This document shows, piece after piece, positions 48,701 to 58,769 of a stretch of DNA of 64,000 nucleotides (positions within the stretch are counted from its first letter, which is position 1; every line of letters begins with the position of its first letter). A program made the position numbers and the translations under genes. The stretch comes from Ophthalmolycus amberensis. Its lineage: Eukaryota; Chordata; Actinopteri; Perciformes; Zoarcidae. The notes under the pieces were generated by a model that saw only the letters and a program-made list of their open reading frames with translations, did no database searches and was not told the origin of the DNA. Location: positions 201,001 through 265,000 of the forward strand of contig JAFEUB010001542.1 of the NCBI GenBank assembly GCA_024529925.1, given 5' to 3'.

Positions 48701-51700
48701 AGACGTCTAGTAGTAGTAGTAACGTCTCTGTGTAGTAAACAACTGTCAAATCAAATAAAGAAAGTACACATCAATTATATTTTAACAAATATTATTCTCA
48801 TTTTTCAAATTTAACTGGATGGATTAGAAATACATGAATACATGTTCTTCTCATTTCAAGTAAAATAACAGCTGGATTAAAAAATAAATTACGTAATGAA
48901 ATTCAATTTAGAAAAAATATTTAAACTTTAAACTCAGTCCATTCAGGGTGAAGTGAAAAATCCACAATATTATATTTTTCTCATCTTCCAAAAAGAGAAA
49001 TTAGTGTTTGAAGAATTCACCTCTATGAGTCTGTCCAGTCAGAGTCTAGTGACTCTGGTCTCTCTGGACATTTCTCTCTTTTGGAGATCGTCCTATGATT
49101 TGACTTTCACAACCCACACCTCAACAGTCCTGCTCTGCTCTCTGTGTCCTCGTCTCTCCCTGTGTGTCACGGTGTTTGTACATCTCACTCAAGTCAGGAA
49201 ACTTGTCAGAATACTCATATTTGATTGGCTGAGCTTCATCACGTGATGTGATTCACAACGCATTGGTCGGTGTTTTTCCTGCACCGCTGAACAAGTGCCG
49301 TAAATGCTGGAATAATTCCGCTGCATAAAAAAAATGCCCTTCAAAATAAAATCACAACTTTTTTTTTTTTTTTTTTTCTTTTGTCAGGCAAAGACCCGCG
49401 ACCCACTGAAAACGGGTCCGCGACCCACTTTTGGGTCGCGACCCACCAGTTGAGAATCACTGCTCTATATGACCCAGTCTCAGTGTAGTCCTGATCCTCT
49501 ATGAACCAGTCTCAGTGTAGTCCTGATCCTCTATATGAACCAGTCTCAGTCTAGTCCTGATCCTCTATGAACCAGTCTCAGTGTAGTCCTGATCCTCTAT
49601 ATGAACCAGTCTCAGTGTAGTCCTGATCCTCTATCAGACCTCCATCAGTACAGAGACCATCAGAGAGAAGATGGTCTGTTTCTATAGAGTTATTCTTGAT
49701 GCTCGTCATCGGAGCCACCGGGTCGGATTCTGGTGAAACCAGATGAACTCATGCAGGTTCACCAGAACCTCCTTCAGCTCAGACTCCAGCAGAGACCGGT
49801 CCACCGTGGACAGACCCAGATCCTCCAGCAGAGACCGGTCCACCGTGGACAGACCCAGATCCTCCAGCAGAGACCGGTCCACCGTGGACAGACCCAGATC
49901 CTCCAGCAGAGACCGGTCCACCGTGGACAGACCCAGATCCTCCAGCAGAGACCGGTCCAGCAGCAGCAGCGTCTCCTCCTCCTCCTCCTCCTCCTCCTCC
50001 TCCAGGAGCAGAGCTTCTCCTCTCTGCTGGAGACCCAGGACGTATTGCTGGACCTGCTGGAGGGAAGGGGGGCACGGAAGAACCAGAACCAGAACCAGGA
50101 CTGAGAGGGGCAGACTGTCAGACCTGCTGCAGTAACATGAGAGGTTTTCTAAAGGGACCCTGGTGCTCAGAGACACTTCCTCTTTAGTCCACAGGGGGCG
50201 ACAGAATCAACAGGAAATAGAAGTTCCTTGCAGTAACTTTAATGTTACGCAACTTCCCTTTACAAACTAAAGCAACTAGATCTGCTGTTTAACTTCTTCG
50301 ACAACCCATTGTGTTCAATGAGGATTTATTCTACTTCTTCCCTCATGTGATTTCATTTTAATCGGGACATGATTGCAAAATAAGTTTGTGGCTTTGACTT
50401 TGCTTTTCATTGTGACAAAACTCTTAAGATCAAAAGTTAGACGATAATCACTTGACATATAACATCAGTTCATTATCATGAATTAATAACGTGATGATCT
50501 TTTTGGCTCCGTTCTCTTCAGGAGTGGCTCATCAACGAGAAGCGACTCGATGTGTTTGGGATGAAGCTTCCTACTGGCTTCCAGCTCATTGGACAAGTGG
50601 TTTGTATCCATACCTCAGTTCATCCACCTACATTACCCACAATGCAATTTAAATAAAATAAAATGATGGTCCATTTAGAGTCGAACAGACCATAAAGCAG
50701 GGTACGCTTTAGGGCGGGGCTACACAGTGATTGACAGGCCTCTACCAGAGACGTACACGGCGTCTCTACGTCACTCCTCCTCAGTCCATATATGGTCACT
50801 TCCTCCTGTTCACTGGTTGTAAGAAGGCGACTGATGCTGTTTCTCTGTTGCAGATCATGAGTGTATTGTTAGTAGTTCTATTACGTTACATCTCCTCTCC
50901 TAACGTGCTTCCTGTTGACCTCACAGGGCCTGTCAGACTACACCAGGTGGCTGACCCACTACTCCACCAAGCAACAAGACACTCCGGCCAAACCAATCAC
51001 ATTCAGATCGTTCGCCAGGTAAGAAAACACCGACGCAGAGTACTCGGTGTGACCGGAGCTCAGGTTACCGGGGTGATATCTCAGGAACACCTGAACCCAA
51101 AGGTGAAGTGGTTAGAAACACAAGCTGACAGACTGATTGGTTCCTCTCAGGGTTGGACTAATGGGGAACCCCTCAGACGGCTTCAACGGGAAAACCATCG
51201 CCATGTCCATCTGTAACTTCTGGGCCGAGGTCACTCTGGTGGAGAGCCAGACTTTGGTAACACTCAGCAGCTGAAACATCCTTTTAATTCAGAAGATATT
51301 GTGCAGAACGTCACGCGAATGTTCTGTGACTCTGCAGGTTTTGGTTCCTCATCCGCTCAACGACCCCACCGAGTTCGGAAGCTTGCAGGATCTGTTCTGC
51401 ATCAGCAGGAAGGAAGGGTGAGGACACGGACCAGTTAAAGTCCTGCGGACCGGGTCACGGTCAGGCTTCTTCTCAACCTTCCTCCTCCTCCTCCTCCTCC
51501 TCCTCTGTAGGTACCTGGGAGGTCTGAGGCTGCTGCAGGCCACCTGCAAGAAGTTCTACCAGTTCTGCTCCAAACAAGGGTGAGACAGGTTTTGAGGCCA
51601 CAACGAGAGCCTCCATGTTCTCGGGTTGAAGAAGCTCTGGTGCTGCTTTGTTCATGTTCTATGAATCCCAGACATCTTGGATACTAAACGCCGCCTTGTC

Positions 51701-53203
51701 TGGTTCATCACATCATCAGGAGGAGTCTAATAAGACTCACGTCAGCTGGTTTACTGCAGCTGTAGAACACGAGTCTGACTTCAGTCTTTGTCCGGTCTGT
51801 GAACTGTTAAAATGCTTGTTTTCTGAGTGGAGTCCGGATCGATCGGCGTATTATTTATTGTACTCGACCGTTCAGTCCGAACCTTCCTCTGGTGTTCTCT
51901 CACTGGTTGATGATATTTATTCCAGCTTCCTGTGTTTCTTCTTTATTATTTTGTTACAAATAAAGTCAGGTCACCAGAAACAAGACTCCACACGAAACGA
52001 AATCTCAGGTTTAAAACAAAGAACAGAAAAGAACAGAAAAGAACAGAAAAGAACAGAAAAGAAGCCGTTCTGCTTCAAAGGAAAGTGAAAGCTTTGCTTT
52101 AAAAACACTTTCACTATCTTTTAAACTCCTCGTGTGTCTTTGTTCTGCAGCATCGCTTTGACGAAGCAGAACTTCACACTGAAGTACGACACCAACATTC
52201 CTCGTCAAGTGGTGAGGAACATTGGAGTTGTGCTCTGGAGGAGATTCGGTGTTGAGTGAGAGAATGTCGTGTCACCGTGAAATGATTTGTGTTTTTTGAA
52301 TGCAGGGTCTCGCTGGAAGCAGGTAAAGACTTCTGTTTGTTCTCTGATCTGTTCAAGCTTTCAGGAATGTAATCATCTACGAGTCGATGCGTTTCTCTTC
52401 TCAGCGCCATCGTCTCAGCGACGCTGAAGTGTCTGATGAAGTTCTACAACATCACAGACGACGTACGGATTCATTTCATTCATGGATTTATTACCTTTCA
52501 AACAAATACAATTCAAAGTGATTTACAGATGATTGACACGCCGAGAATAAAGAATGCACGCCAAATTAAGTTCAGAATAAATAAATAGATATGACATTAT
52601 TGATGTGATATTAATTGTTTAATAAAACAAGAAGTCACATGCTTCCAGTCATTCATTTGCATGTTGTCATAGCTCCTCGTTTCTTTTGTTTTTTATCGAT
52701 TTAAGCGAGTGGAGCGTAAAACTTTTTTGCAATATTTCAACTTTTTTGTTTGTTTGTAATTTTTGTTTGTTTGTAATCTACTACACATAATATCACACCA
52801 ATACATATCTGTGAAGGTAGATCCAGGATACACAGGCCTCTGTATTAAATCAAGACGGAAACATAAAAACATATCTACGGATTCATATATTTATCTTTTC
52901 TTCTGCAGGATCTCCCAAAGTCGATTCGAGCCAACTTCATCCTCAACGTGGAGACCGAGGAGCTTTTCATCACCGCTGGTCTTCAGGACCGAGTTGTTCA
53001 GGTCACAATCGTCTCTTCTACGTTCTCCTACGACTCAAACACCTCCATAGAGATCAACCGCTTCCTCTTTACTCCTGCAGGTCTATGAAGGTTTAGTCTA
53101 CATGGACTTCAGCAAGAAGCTGATGGAGGAGCAGGGCCACGGTACTGAAGCCCTCTGCAGTCTGGAGATGCTGAGTAGATCATACAAATAAACATTTGAT
53201 TCC

Positions 53204-53263
<60 letters not shown>

Positions 53264-56200
53264 CCGGTTCATAGGGAGCTATGTGTCTATGGACATGAGT
53301 GGGCTGCCACCCTTCTGGCTGGCTTACCTGAGCGACCCCAGTGACTCCGGACGCATCCACAGCAACATCAGGCAGCGCTGGCTCAGTGGTGCGTCCTCAG
53401 GTGAAGGGATAGATGGGGGGGGGGGGGGGTTGTGGGTAAGATGGATAAGTTCAGAGTTGGAGAAACAGATCGGCACAGCAGCAAAGTGATGTGACGCTGC
53501 GGATGAAGACGTCGGCAAAACGTATTTCAGACACTTCAACAAAGGTCGACGTAGAAGAATCGATACCAGTTTATTAAGTGAACGCTACATCAGGATTTCT
53601 TTGCCATGAGACATCTATACAGTCTATGTTTCTAACAGGGAACTGAAGCCGTTATCTGCTCTCACTAAGCTACCAGACGCCTTTGATTGAAACAGTGACC
53701 TAACCTCTGAACTCTGGAGCAGCTGGTCTGCTGCTGCCTCCGTCGGTTAGTCTGCTGGTGTTGTTGTGTGACTTTGGTTAGTTTGCCTTCAGCTGAAGTC
53801 ACACATTAACTCAAACGAACTACCCGATGGAGGCAGCGGCAGACGAGCAGCTCCTGTGTTCTGAGAGGCAGAATCACTCTTTGTGAACGGAGTCTGGTAG
53901 CTTTGAGAGTGTCCCGTCAGAAAGGCCTGTCATGCTCGACCGTGTGTGTGTTTCCATCTTTCTGTTCCTTTAAGGACTCACACAAATAAAGACATGTTGG
54001 TTCATGTGTCTCTGCAGGAGAACCTCTGGTAGTCGAGGCCATGAAGACTTTTGCAGAGCTCACTGATCAAGCCAGGTTGGTTTGAGAACCAGGAAGTAGA
54101 TGGTTTGATGGCCAACAATAGATGTTAAAGCTTGAGCCCTGATTTTGAAAATGTCCTCCCCTCAGGACGGCTCTCCAGGACAAAGACTGGCGCCGCCTGG
54201 CACAACTGATGGACCAGAACTTTGAGCTGCGGAGGTAAACACCACATCTGTTCCTGTAGATGCGAGGCGCTCGTATCTCACTCGCAGCTGAAGTAACCTC
54301 GTTTCCCCACAGGTCCGTCTACACGGACGAGTGTCTGGGTCCTGGGAACCTCACGATGGTTCAGCTGGCGAGGCAGGTAGGTACTACAGGGAGAGTTCGG
54401 AGTCTTCTGAAGTGCGTTTGTGTGAGGTTCTTCTCCGTAGTCAGTGTTTTACTACAGTAGATGGAGTTCCAGCACAACAGCAAAGTAATGTGCTGCTGTG
54501 GACGTATTTAGACTCTTAAAACAATCAATGGCAGTTTAAGTTCACGCTATAGACACAATGTTTTCACTGGTTTACTTTACAGGCTATGTTTAGAGGAACT
54601 GAAGCCGATGAATCCATCTCTGCTCTCACCAAAGACACCAGACTCCATTGAAGAACCAGTGATTTACACCTCAGAACACTCGGGTCGGTGGGGTCGGTGG
54701 GGTCGGTGGGGGTCGGTGGGGTTCGGTGGGGTCGGTGGGGTTCGGTGGGGTCGGTGGGGGTCGGTGAGGGTCGGTGGGGTCGGTGGGGTTCGTTGGGGGT
54801 CGGTGGGGTTCGGTGGGGGTCGTTGGGGTCGGTGGGGGTCGTTGGGGTCGGTGAGGGTCGGTGGGGTTCGTTGGGGTCGGTGGGGGTCGTTGGGGTCGGT
54901 GAGGGTCGGTGGGGTTCGTTGGGGTCGGTGAGGGTCGGTTGGGGTCGGTGAGGGTCGTTGGGGTCGGTGGGGGTCGGTGAGGGTCGGTGGGGTTCGTTGG
55001 GGTCGGTGAGGGTCGGTGGGGTTCGGTGGGGTCGGTGGGGGTCGTTGGGGTCGGTGGGGGTCGGTGAGGGTCGGTGGGGTTCGTTGGGGTCGGTGAGGGT
55101 CGGTGGGGTTCGTTGGGGTCGGTGGGGTCGGTGGGGGTCGGTGGGGGTCGTTGGGGTCGGTGAGGGTCGGTGGGGTTCGTTGGGGTCGGTGGGGGTCGGT
55201 GGGGTTCGTTGGTGTCGGTGAGGGTCGGTGGGGGAACCGCTGCCTCCATCAGGTGTGTTTGTTTGTGTTGTTGTGTGACTTTGGGGAGTTCAGATTCACC
55301 AATAGTCCAACAGTAACACAAACACCAGCAGGTGGAGGCAGCGGTAGAACAGCAGCTCCTGTGTCCTGAGAGGTAGAACAGTCTGGTGGGTCTACACAGA
55401 GCTTAGATAAGCAGTGAAAATATTCCAAATGTAGCGCACACTTAAACTGATATTGATCCTTTTAAAATACTCCATCTACTGTAGTAATACACCGACTATG
55501 GAGAAGTACCTCTCTCTGTGAAGGTCTCACTACCTGCTACCAGTATTCTGTCTTCTGTTCATGCGTTCATGAACTTCTTGTTGCTCTTTTGCAGTTTGGC
55601 TCGGCGGTGAAGTTGCCGGGCAGCGGGGGGGCCGTGGTGGGTCTGTGTCTGGACGAAGCCAGACTGGTACGACTGGTTTGTTGTCTTCAGCTGACGTTTC
55701 TGTTTGTATTCATGTTGACTTTCTTAGTTCAATTTTAAATTGAAGGTTCTCTAAATGAAAGATGGACTTCGTCTCTTTGTATCTCTTTGTGTTTCCCGTG
55801 CAGCTCAATGTGCTGCATCGTCTGAAAGATGCTCCACCGGATACTTTGGTTATCGCAGATCTTTACATAACGTTTCCATCCTTAAAACAAATAACGTTCT
55901 CGTTTCAATGACCAGAGAACAAAAGTCATTTTCTTGACATGGAAGAAGAAGAAAGCAGTTAGAATGTGTTTCCACCTGTTTAATGAACACAGATGACTTG
56001 TCTTCTCTTCTGTTTCCTGGAACATCTTTGCAGAATTTGAAGCAGATAGATGAGTTTAACCAGTTAAATACAAATACCCCATTACTTAGTTTAAGATGAC
56101 GTTTAGGATTTTTGGTTTGACAGAAACGTATTTCGTGACTGCGTTTAGGAAAAACAAAAACGTTTTTATCTTATGATATGATTTAAGCTATAACAGGACC

Positions 56201-56710
56201 CAAGTCAGGGATTGCCCAACGCTTTGACAACATTAAGCTTCAGATAAAAAAGATAAGAATATCCTTCATACATCCCACAGCGGAGACATCACAAATACTA
56301 CAGACGGAAAGTGGAGAGAGCGACAACAACAAGAGGCACCAGAAACAAACGACAAGTAAAAGAACATGAGGAACATGACTGTAATGAATCTCATGTTCTT
56401 AAGTATAATAACTACCTAATCAAACACTAAAGGTATAATAACTAAGTCAACTTGAATACTATATAATCAGATTAAATAGTTGGGTTTACATTGTGGCTCA
56501 AGCCTTTGCAACGACGCTCCATAATGTGTCATTGGACCGGGTTACGCCCTCTCTCATCTATTGTCTGTATCAGTGATTGACCGTCCCTGGTTGTTGGTTC
56601 TGAGGTCCGGTGTTCTGTTGGTCCACCAGGTGGAGATGAGACGGGCCTTCCAGGAGGCCGGCTGCGTCTTCTGTGTCATCACACCGTACGACCCCGTCGG
56701 CCGACGCTGA
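39492..56710 (+). CDS. gkup: Glucuronokinase with N-terminal uridylyl-pyrophosphorylase-like domain
   Basis: Predicted cytosolic enzyme phosphorylating D-glucuronate at C1 with ATP; the N-terminal domain may then make UDP-glucuronate. 23 coding exons: 39492-39548, 41281-41387, 41475-41519, 47240-47393, 47473-47544, 47681-47769, 48282-48438, 50522-50599, 50927-51018, 51151-51256, 51338-51417, 51511-51579, 52151-52211, 52306-52322, 52405-52462, 52909-53001, 53081-53141, 53275-53388, 54018-54075, 54166-54234, 54313-54376, 55595-55666, 56630-56710; 1854 nt, 617 aa. Every junction keeps phase. Residues 1-250 look like a sugar nucleotidyltransferase (MICILLVAGHGT start, DGSTTLADRLG, IAGDMLCADQNFDI, FLEKPQEG). 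From about 283 on it is a GHMP kinase: VGLMGNPSDGFNGKTIA, the phosphate-binding GLAGSSAIVSA at about 390-400, and a C-terminal GAVVGLCLDEARL block. I know this architecture from a zebrafish enzyme; mammals lack an obvious equivalent. Introns 3, 7 and 21 hold large insertions. Confidence 0.88.
40300..40440. repeat. Retroposon tail with tandem CTTATTTTAT end, gkup intron 1
   Basis: Reverse copy of the element at 38440-38515. It contains GCTGTAATCCTGTAAATTTG and ACTGCGGGACTAATAAAGAA, then six or so CTTATTTTA(T/C) units. Typical 3' tail of a fish non-LTR retroposon. Confidence 0.6.
40520..40890. mobile_element. Degraded hAT-like MITE, gkup intron 1
   Basis: The left end is near GACTGGGCACGACATGACG, followed by ATATATCGATA-like blocks; the right end is CACAGCCCTAA. 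This matches the GGGCTGGGC.../...GCCCAGCCC pattern of hAT MITEs, but the inverted ends are eroded and no target duplication is visible. Confidence 0.4.
41970..42254 (+). repeat. AT-rich minisatellite, left part, gkup intron 3
   Basis: Units of about 40-47 bp made of AGGTATAATATATATA, AATAGAAGGTATATATA and TTTTTAG. The same array resumes at 46530 after the gypsy insertion. Confidence 0.85.
42255..42433 (-). repeat. Gypsy 3' LTR
   Basis: 179 bp, TGTAGG...CCCTACA. Differs from the other LTR at about 42291 (GGAGGAG versus GGAGGCG) and 42321 (ATTTCCA versus ATTGCCA). An element-sense AATAAA is complementary to 42315-42320. Confidence 0.93.
42434..42446 (-). other. Gypsy polypurine tract
   Basis: In element sense GGAGGGGCGCA directly precedes the 3' LTR, the position where plus-strand priming occurs. 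Confidence 0.6.
42453..45785 (-). CDS. Gypsy Pol polyprotein (protease, RT, RNase H, integrase)
   Basis: 1,110-codon open frame with all pol domains in Ty3/gypsy order. Aspartic protease: CDTG at residue 90. Reverse transcriptase: PGGGWRPCGDYRRLN, then LRMPFGLKNA and the catalytic YLDD near residue 387. RNase H: TTDASDYAVGA. Integrase: zinc domain HGLSHPGK...CVVCQRSK at about 728-770, then the catalytic core with VDLVGPLPPSRG, SSDRGPQF and LCEQF supplying D, D and E. C-terminal GPF motif (YVGPFRVL near 1013) without chromodomain. The listed start ATG lies inside the gag-overlapping region (poly-Ser from the CAG-repeat tract); in life Pol is probably made by frameshift from Gag. Runs to within 20 bp of the 3' LTR. 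Intact by eye. Confidence 0.9.
45593..45808 (-). pseudogene. Gypsy Gag C-terminal part
   Basis: Carries a polyalanine tract from a (CTG)12 run (45718-45753) and a Cys/His cluster CYYHARFGPRATRCRSPC, typical of the C-terminus of Gag in this gypsy group. It overlaps the 5' end of pol in another frame and continues from the N-terminal gag part after a one-base frame change near 45865. Confidence 0.6.
45846..46310 (-). pseudogene. Gypsy Gag N-terminal part, frameshifted
   Basis: 154 codons beginning 40 bp inside the primer site. It contains the capsid-like signature LPEFWETQAAVWFAQTEAQF, the YYYVVAAL and LFLQQLPLQVR blocks and ends at a stop produced by a single-base shift; the adjacent frame carries the expected continuation. 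This is the only obvious lesion in the element. Confidence 0.75.
46337..46350 (-). other. Gypsy primer-binding site, tRNA-Trp type
   Basis: In element sense TGGTGACCCTGACG follows the 5' LTR after one T. It matches the complement of the tRNA-Trp 3' end at 13 of 14 positions. Confidence 0.7.
46351..46529 (-). repeat. Gypsy 5' LTR
   Basis: 179 bp, same TGT...ACA ends as the partner LTR; followed on the + strand by ATAG, the duplicated target. Confidence 0.93.
46530..47239 (+). repeat. AT-rich minisatellite ending in the gkup exon 4 acceptor
   Basis: About 18 units of 36-55 bp, each with the block ATATATTTTTAG|GTATAA. The last block is the true acceptor: TTTTTAG at 47233-47239 followed by exon 4 (GTATAAGTAC). 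A few units carry TTTGTAG, TTTTTAGGAAT or TTTTTATGTA variants. Confidence 0.92.
47842..48236 (-). repeat. Dispersed repeat, reverse copy, gkup intron 6
   Basis: Reverse complement of the family in the tandem array, without hAT insertion. It begins with AGTCAAAGCTTCATGTGTTA and ends near AACAAGATGGCCGAAC, about 45 bp before exon 7. Confidence 0.85.
48505..49665 (+). repeat. GAACCAGTCTCAG minisatellite, split by a hAT insertion
   Basis: Units of about 32-36 bp (GAACCAGTCTCAGTGTAGTC followed by CTGATCCTCTAT) occur at 48505-48584 and 49471-49640. The hAT element at 48585-49462 sits between them. Confidence 0.85.
48585..49462. mobile_element. Non-autonomous hAT element, gkup intron 7
   Basis: 878 bp with inverted ends CAGTGGTTCTCAACTGGT / ACCAGTTGAGAATCACTG and a perfect 8-bp target duplication CTCTATAT (48577-48584 and 49463-49470). 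A GGGACCCACC/GGGTCGCGACCC subterminal block lies at both ends. No transposase frame. Unrelated to the hAT in the array. Confidence 0.92.
49775..50000. repeat. 39-bp coding-like minisatellite, gkup intron 7
   Basis: Four full units of 39 bp (CAGAGACCGGTCCACCGTGG, then ACAGACCCAGATCCTCCAG) plus a fifth partial unit, then a (CTC)n run of about 33 bp. Because 39 is a multiple of 3, long open frames occur on both strands. The - strand frame 49706-50176 (156 codons) has DRSLLEDLGLSTV repeats and a run of ten Glu. No known gene recognised; most likely an intronic minisatellite. Confidence 0.7.
50664..50828 (-). repeat. Dispersed repeat, partial reverse copy, gkup intron 8
   Basis: Contains the central 165 bp of the array-family repeat (GGTCCATTTAGAGTC, GGGCGGGGCTACACAGTGAT, TACGTCACTCCTCCTCAGTCC). 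Confidence 0.75.
51481..51507 (+). repeat. (CTC)n microsatellite acting as polypyrimidine tract of gkup exon 12
   Basis: About nine CCT/CTC units end 3 bp before the acceptor (TCTGTAG at 51504-51510). Length change would directly alter the splice acceptor. Confidence 0.8.
53204..53261 (+). repeat. (GT)n microsatellite before gkup exon 18
   Basis: About 29 GT units ending 13 bp before the acceptor of exon 18 (TTCATAG, 53268-53274). Confidence 0.85.
53475..53925. repeat. Interspersed repeat, gkup intron 18
   Basis: Shares blocks with the element at 54424-55512 (AGCAGCAAAGTGATGTG, GGAACTGAAGCCG, TGTTGTTGTGTGACTTTGG, GCAGCTCCTGTG) but lacks the G-rich satellite. No coding frame. Confidence 0.6.
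54424..55512. mobile_element. Fold-back element with internal G-rich satellite, gkup intron 21
   Basis: Inverted 44-bp segments at 54424-54467 and 55469-55512 (GAGGTTCTTCTCCGTAGTC and its complement with few mismatches, plus ACTACAGTAGATGGAGT) bound a body related to 53475-53925. The true termini may lie further out; no target duplication identified. Confidence 0.65.
54683..55235 (+). repeat. GGTCGGTGGGG satellite, G-quadruplex prone
   Basis: About 550 bp of irregular 10-22 bp units (GGTCGGTGGGGGTCGTTGGGG). The coding strand of gkup has dozens of G3-G5 runs separated by 3-6 bases. Long frames on either strand are by-products of the repeat. Confidence 0.9.
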
Positions 56711-57889
56711 TCCACAGCGCCACGTCGTCTCATCGATCAGTGACCAGCTGTGAGGAGTATCAATGAAAAGCCATGAATGAGTTCAAAACTATTCGGTGAT
56801 AAATGATCAGATTGATCACATGAATGTCATTTCTTTGTTCCAGATTACATGAGATTCATTACAGTTATGTTCTTTTTGACTTTCTTTTTAAATAATGTGT
56901 GTTTATCACATTCTATGGCTGAAGGAGGCAACACGATGGTGAGTGAGTACCGGTCACTGATGACAGTATTGCTGTATTTATATATTTGCAGTATTATGAA
57001 CTGGAGGATATTCCTGGAAAACAAATGCTGGATTGCAGTTTTTCTCCCTTTTGCATACACACACAAAATGGAGCTACACAAACCGTTGTGTTTGCAGTAT
57101 TAAGACTGTGGTGACATTCCTGGAAAAATAAATGCTGCGTTGCGTTTTTTCTCCATTTTTATACACACAAAAAGACTTCAATACAAACTGTGAATCAACC
57201 AGGACTGAAATCTGAATGACTTTGTGTTTTAATTTATCAACCAAAACAATGTAAAAATGAAGTCATTTATTTTCTATACGTGATGCATTGTTGTATCACG
57301 GCTCTATAGATATTATCTTTGTATAATTAATGTAATTTTGTACACAAATTAAAAGCAACTGTATATAGATTGTAGTGTTTTGTCATTTATGACACATATT
57401 ACACACATTTCTCTTTCTCTTTGTATTTTACTCTTTGTTTACTGAACATCAAAAAAATAAAACCCGATTGGAAAATTATGGAAGCTTTTTCCTCTAATAC
57501 CTCTGATTTGTTTTTGTCATGTAATTGTCCTTTACTTTTTATTTGTATGTATGTATATTATTTTGTTTACTATATATATATATATTAAAAAATATATATA
57601 TATAATTATATACATATATATTATTTAATAATATATATATATTTTTAATAATATAAAAAATAATAAATATATATAACTATTTTAATCGTTTAGTTTTTGT
57701 AATGTAATTATCTTTTTTTAATTATCATTTGTGTGTGTGTGTTTTTTACAACCCAACGTTCTGCATGTGCTGCACATGTTTAACCTGATTTCTTAGTATA
57801 TTGTATTTTGTCAATAATAAAAACACACACACACCTATAGTTCAGACTGGTTAAAATAAAGCCCCACATTGTGAGCCTTTAGCCCCCGT
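56711..57889. other. gkup 3' UTR and gkup-ubash3b intergenic region
   Basis: Two diverged direct repeats of about 120 bp containing CTGGAGGATATTCCTGGAAAAC / GGTGACATTCCTGGAAAAAT lie at about 57000-57170. They are followed by AT-rich DNA with (TA)n at 57575-57670. No gene supported. Confidence 0.5.
57456..57461 (+). terminator. Candidate gkup polyadenylation signal
   Basis: AATAAA about 745 bp after the stop codon. An earlier AATAAA near 57126 is an alternative. Confidence 0.4.
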
Positions 57890-58099
57890 ACCGTGTGTCC
57901 TGTATTCGGCTGTAAACATCCAGTGAGCGGATCTGATTCGCTGCTTCCTCCGGTGGGCGGAGTAGCGGGGCTCTGCCTGCCTCTCTGGCCGCAAAGCGCT
58001 GCTCTCCGCTCGGCTTCAGTCGTCCTCACCTCTCCCTCTCTCTCCACTCATGCGGACCCGGCCGACGCTCTCGGACTTGCCGGACGCGGACTGTCGACC
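57890..58099 (+). promoter_or_regulatory. ubash3b proximal promoter and 5' UTR
   Basis: A CpG-rich island in AT-rich surroundings, with GGTGGGCGGAG at about 57951-57962 as a GC box and CTCTCCCTCTCTCTCC before the start. No TATA box is evident. The open frame extends upstream to 57893 but the family start is at 58100. Confidence 0.5.
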
Positions 58100-58227
58100 A
58101 TGGCTGCCAAAGAAGACCTGTACAGTAAAATCATCCCGCGGAGGCTCCGGCAGAACCGGTCGGGTTCGGTGAAATCTGGCTCCAACCTGGACGTGCTGTT
58201 ATCCATGGGCTTCCCAAGACCGAGGGC
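58100..58227 (+). CDS. ubash3b: UBASH3B (Sts-1-like) exon 1, partial
   Basis: The start ATG in strong context (ACCATGG) opens MAAKEDLYSKIIPRRLRQNR and continues LDVLLSMGFPRPRA, the N-terminus of UBASH3B, where the UBA domain begins. The exon ends 58227 at a phase 2 donor (GC|GTAAGT), the same place as in vertebrate orthologues as far as I recall. The full protein (UBA, 2H phosphoesterase, SH3, histidine-phosphatase domain) negatively regulates tyrosine-kinase receptor signalling by dephosphorylation; none of the later domains are in the window. I could not find exon 2 before the window ends, so intron 1 exceeds 5.7 kb. Fish have duplicated ubash3b genes and I cannot tell which this is. Confidence 0.88.
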
Positions 58228-58235
58228 GTAAGTAG

Positions 58236-58387
58236 CCGTGTGTGTGAGAATGTGTGTGTGTGTGTGTGTGTGTGTGAGTATGCTGTATGTATGTGTGTGT
58301 GAGTATGTGTGTGTGTGTGTGTGTGTGTGAGTGTGTGAGTGTGAGTGTGAGTGTGTGAGCGTGAGTGTGTGTGTGTGAGTATGGTGT

Positions 58388-58443
<56 letters not shown>

Positions 58444-58466
58444 ATGTTGTATGTATGTGTGTGTGA

Positions 58467-58501
<35 letters not shown>

Positions 58502-58706
58502 TGTGTGAGTGTGAGTGTGTGTGTGTGTGAGTATGGTGTGTGTGTGTGTATGTGTGTGTGAGTATGTGTGTGTGAGTGTGAGTGTGTGTGTGTGTGAGTA
58601 TGTGTGTGTGTGTGTGTGTGTGTGAGTGTGAGTGTGTGTGTGTGTGAGTATGGTGTGTGTGTGTGTGTGTGTGTGTGTGAGTGTGAGTGTGTGTGTGTGT
58701 GAGTAT

Positions 58707-58769
<63 letters not shown>

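Noticed and set aside
54671..55321. 216-aa Pro/Thr-rich protein on the minus strand
   Set aside because: Pure translation of the GGTCGGTGGGG satellite; frames are open in several registers on both strands.
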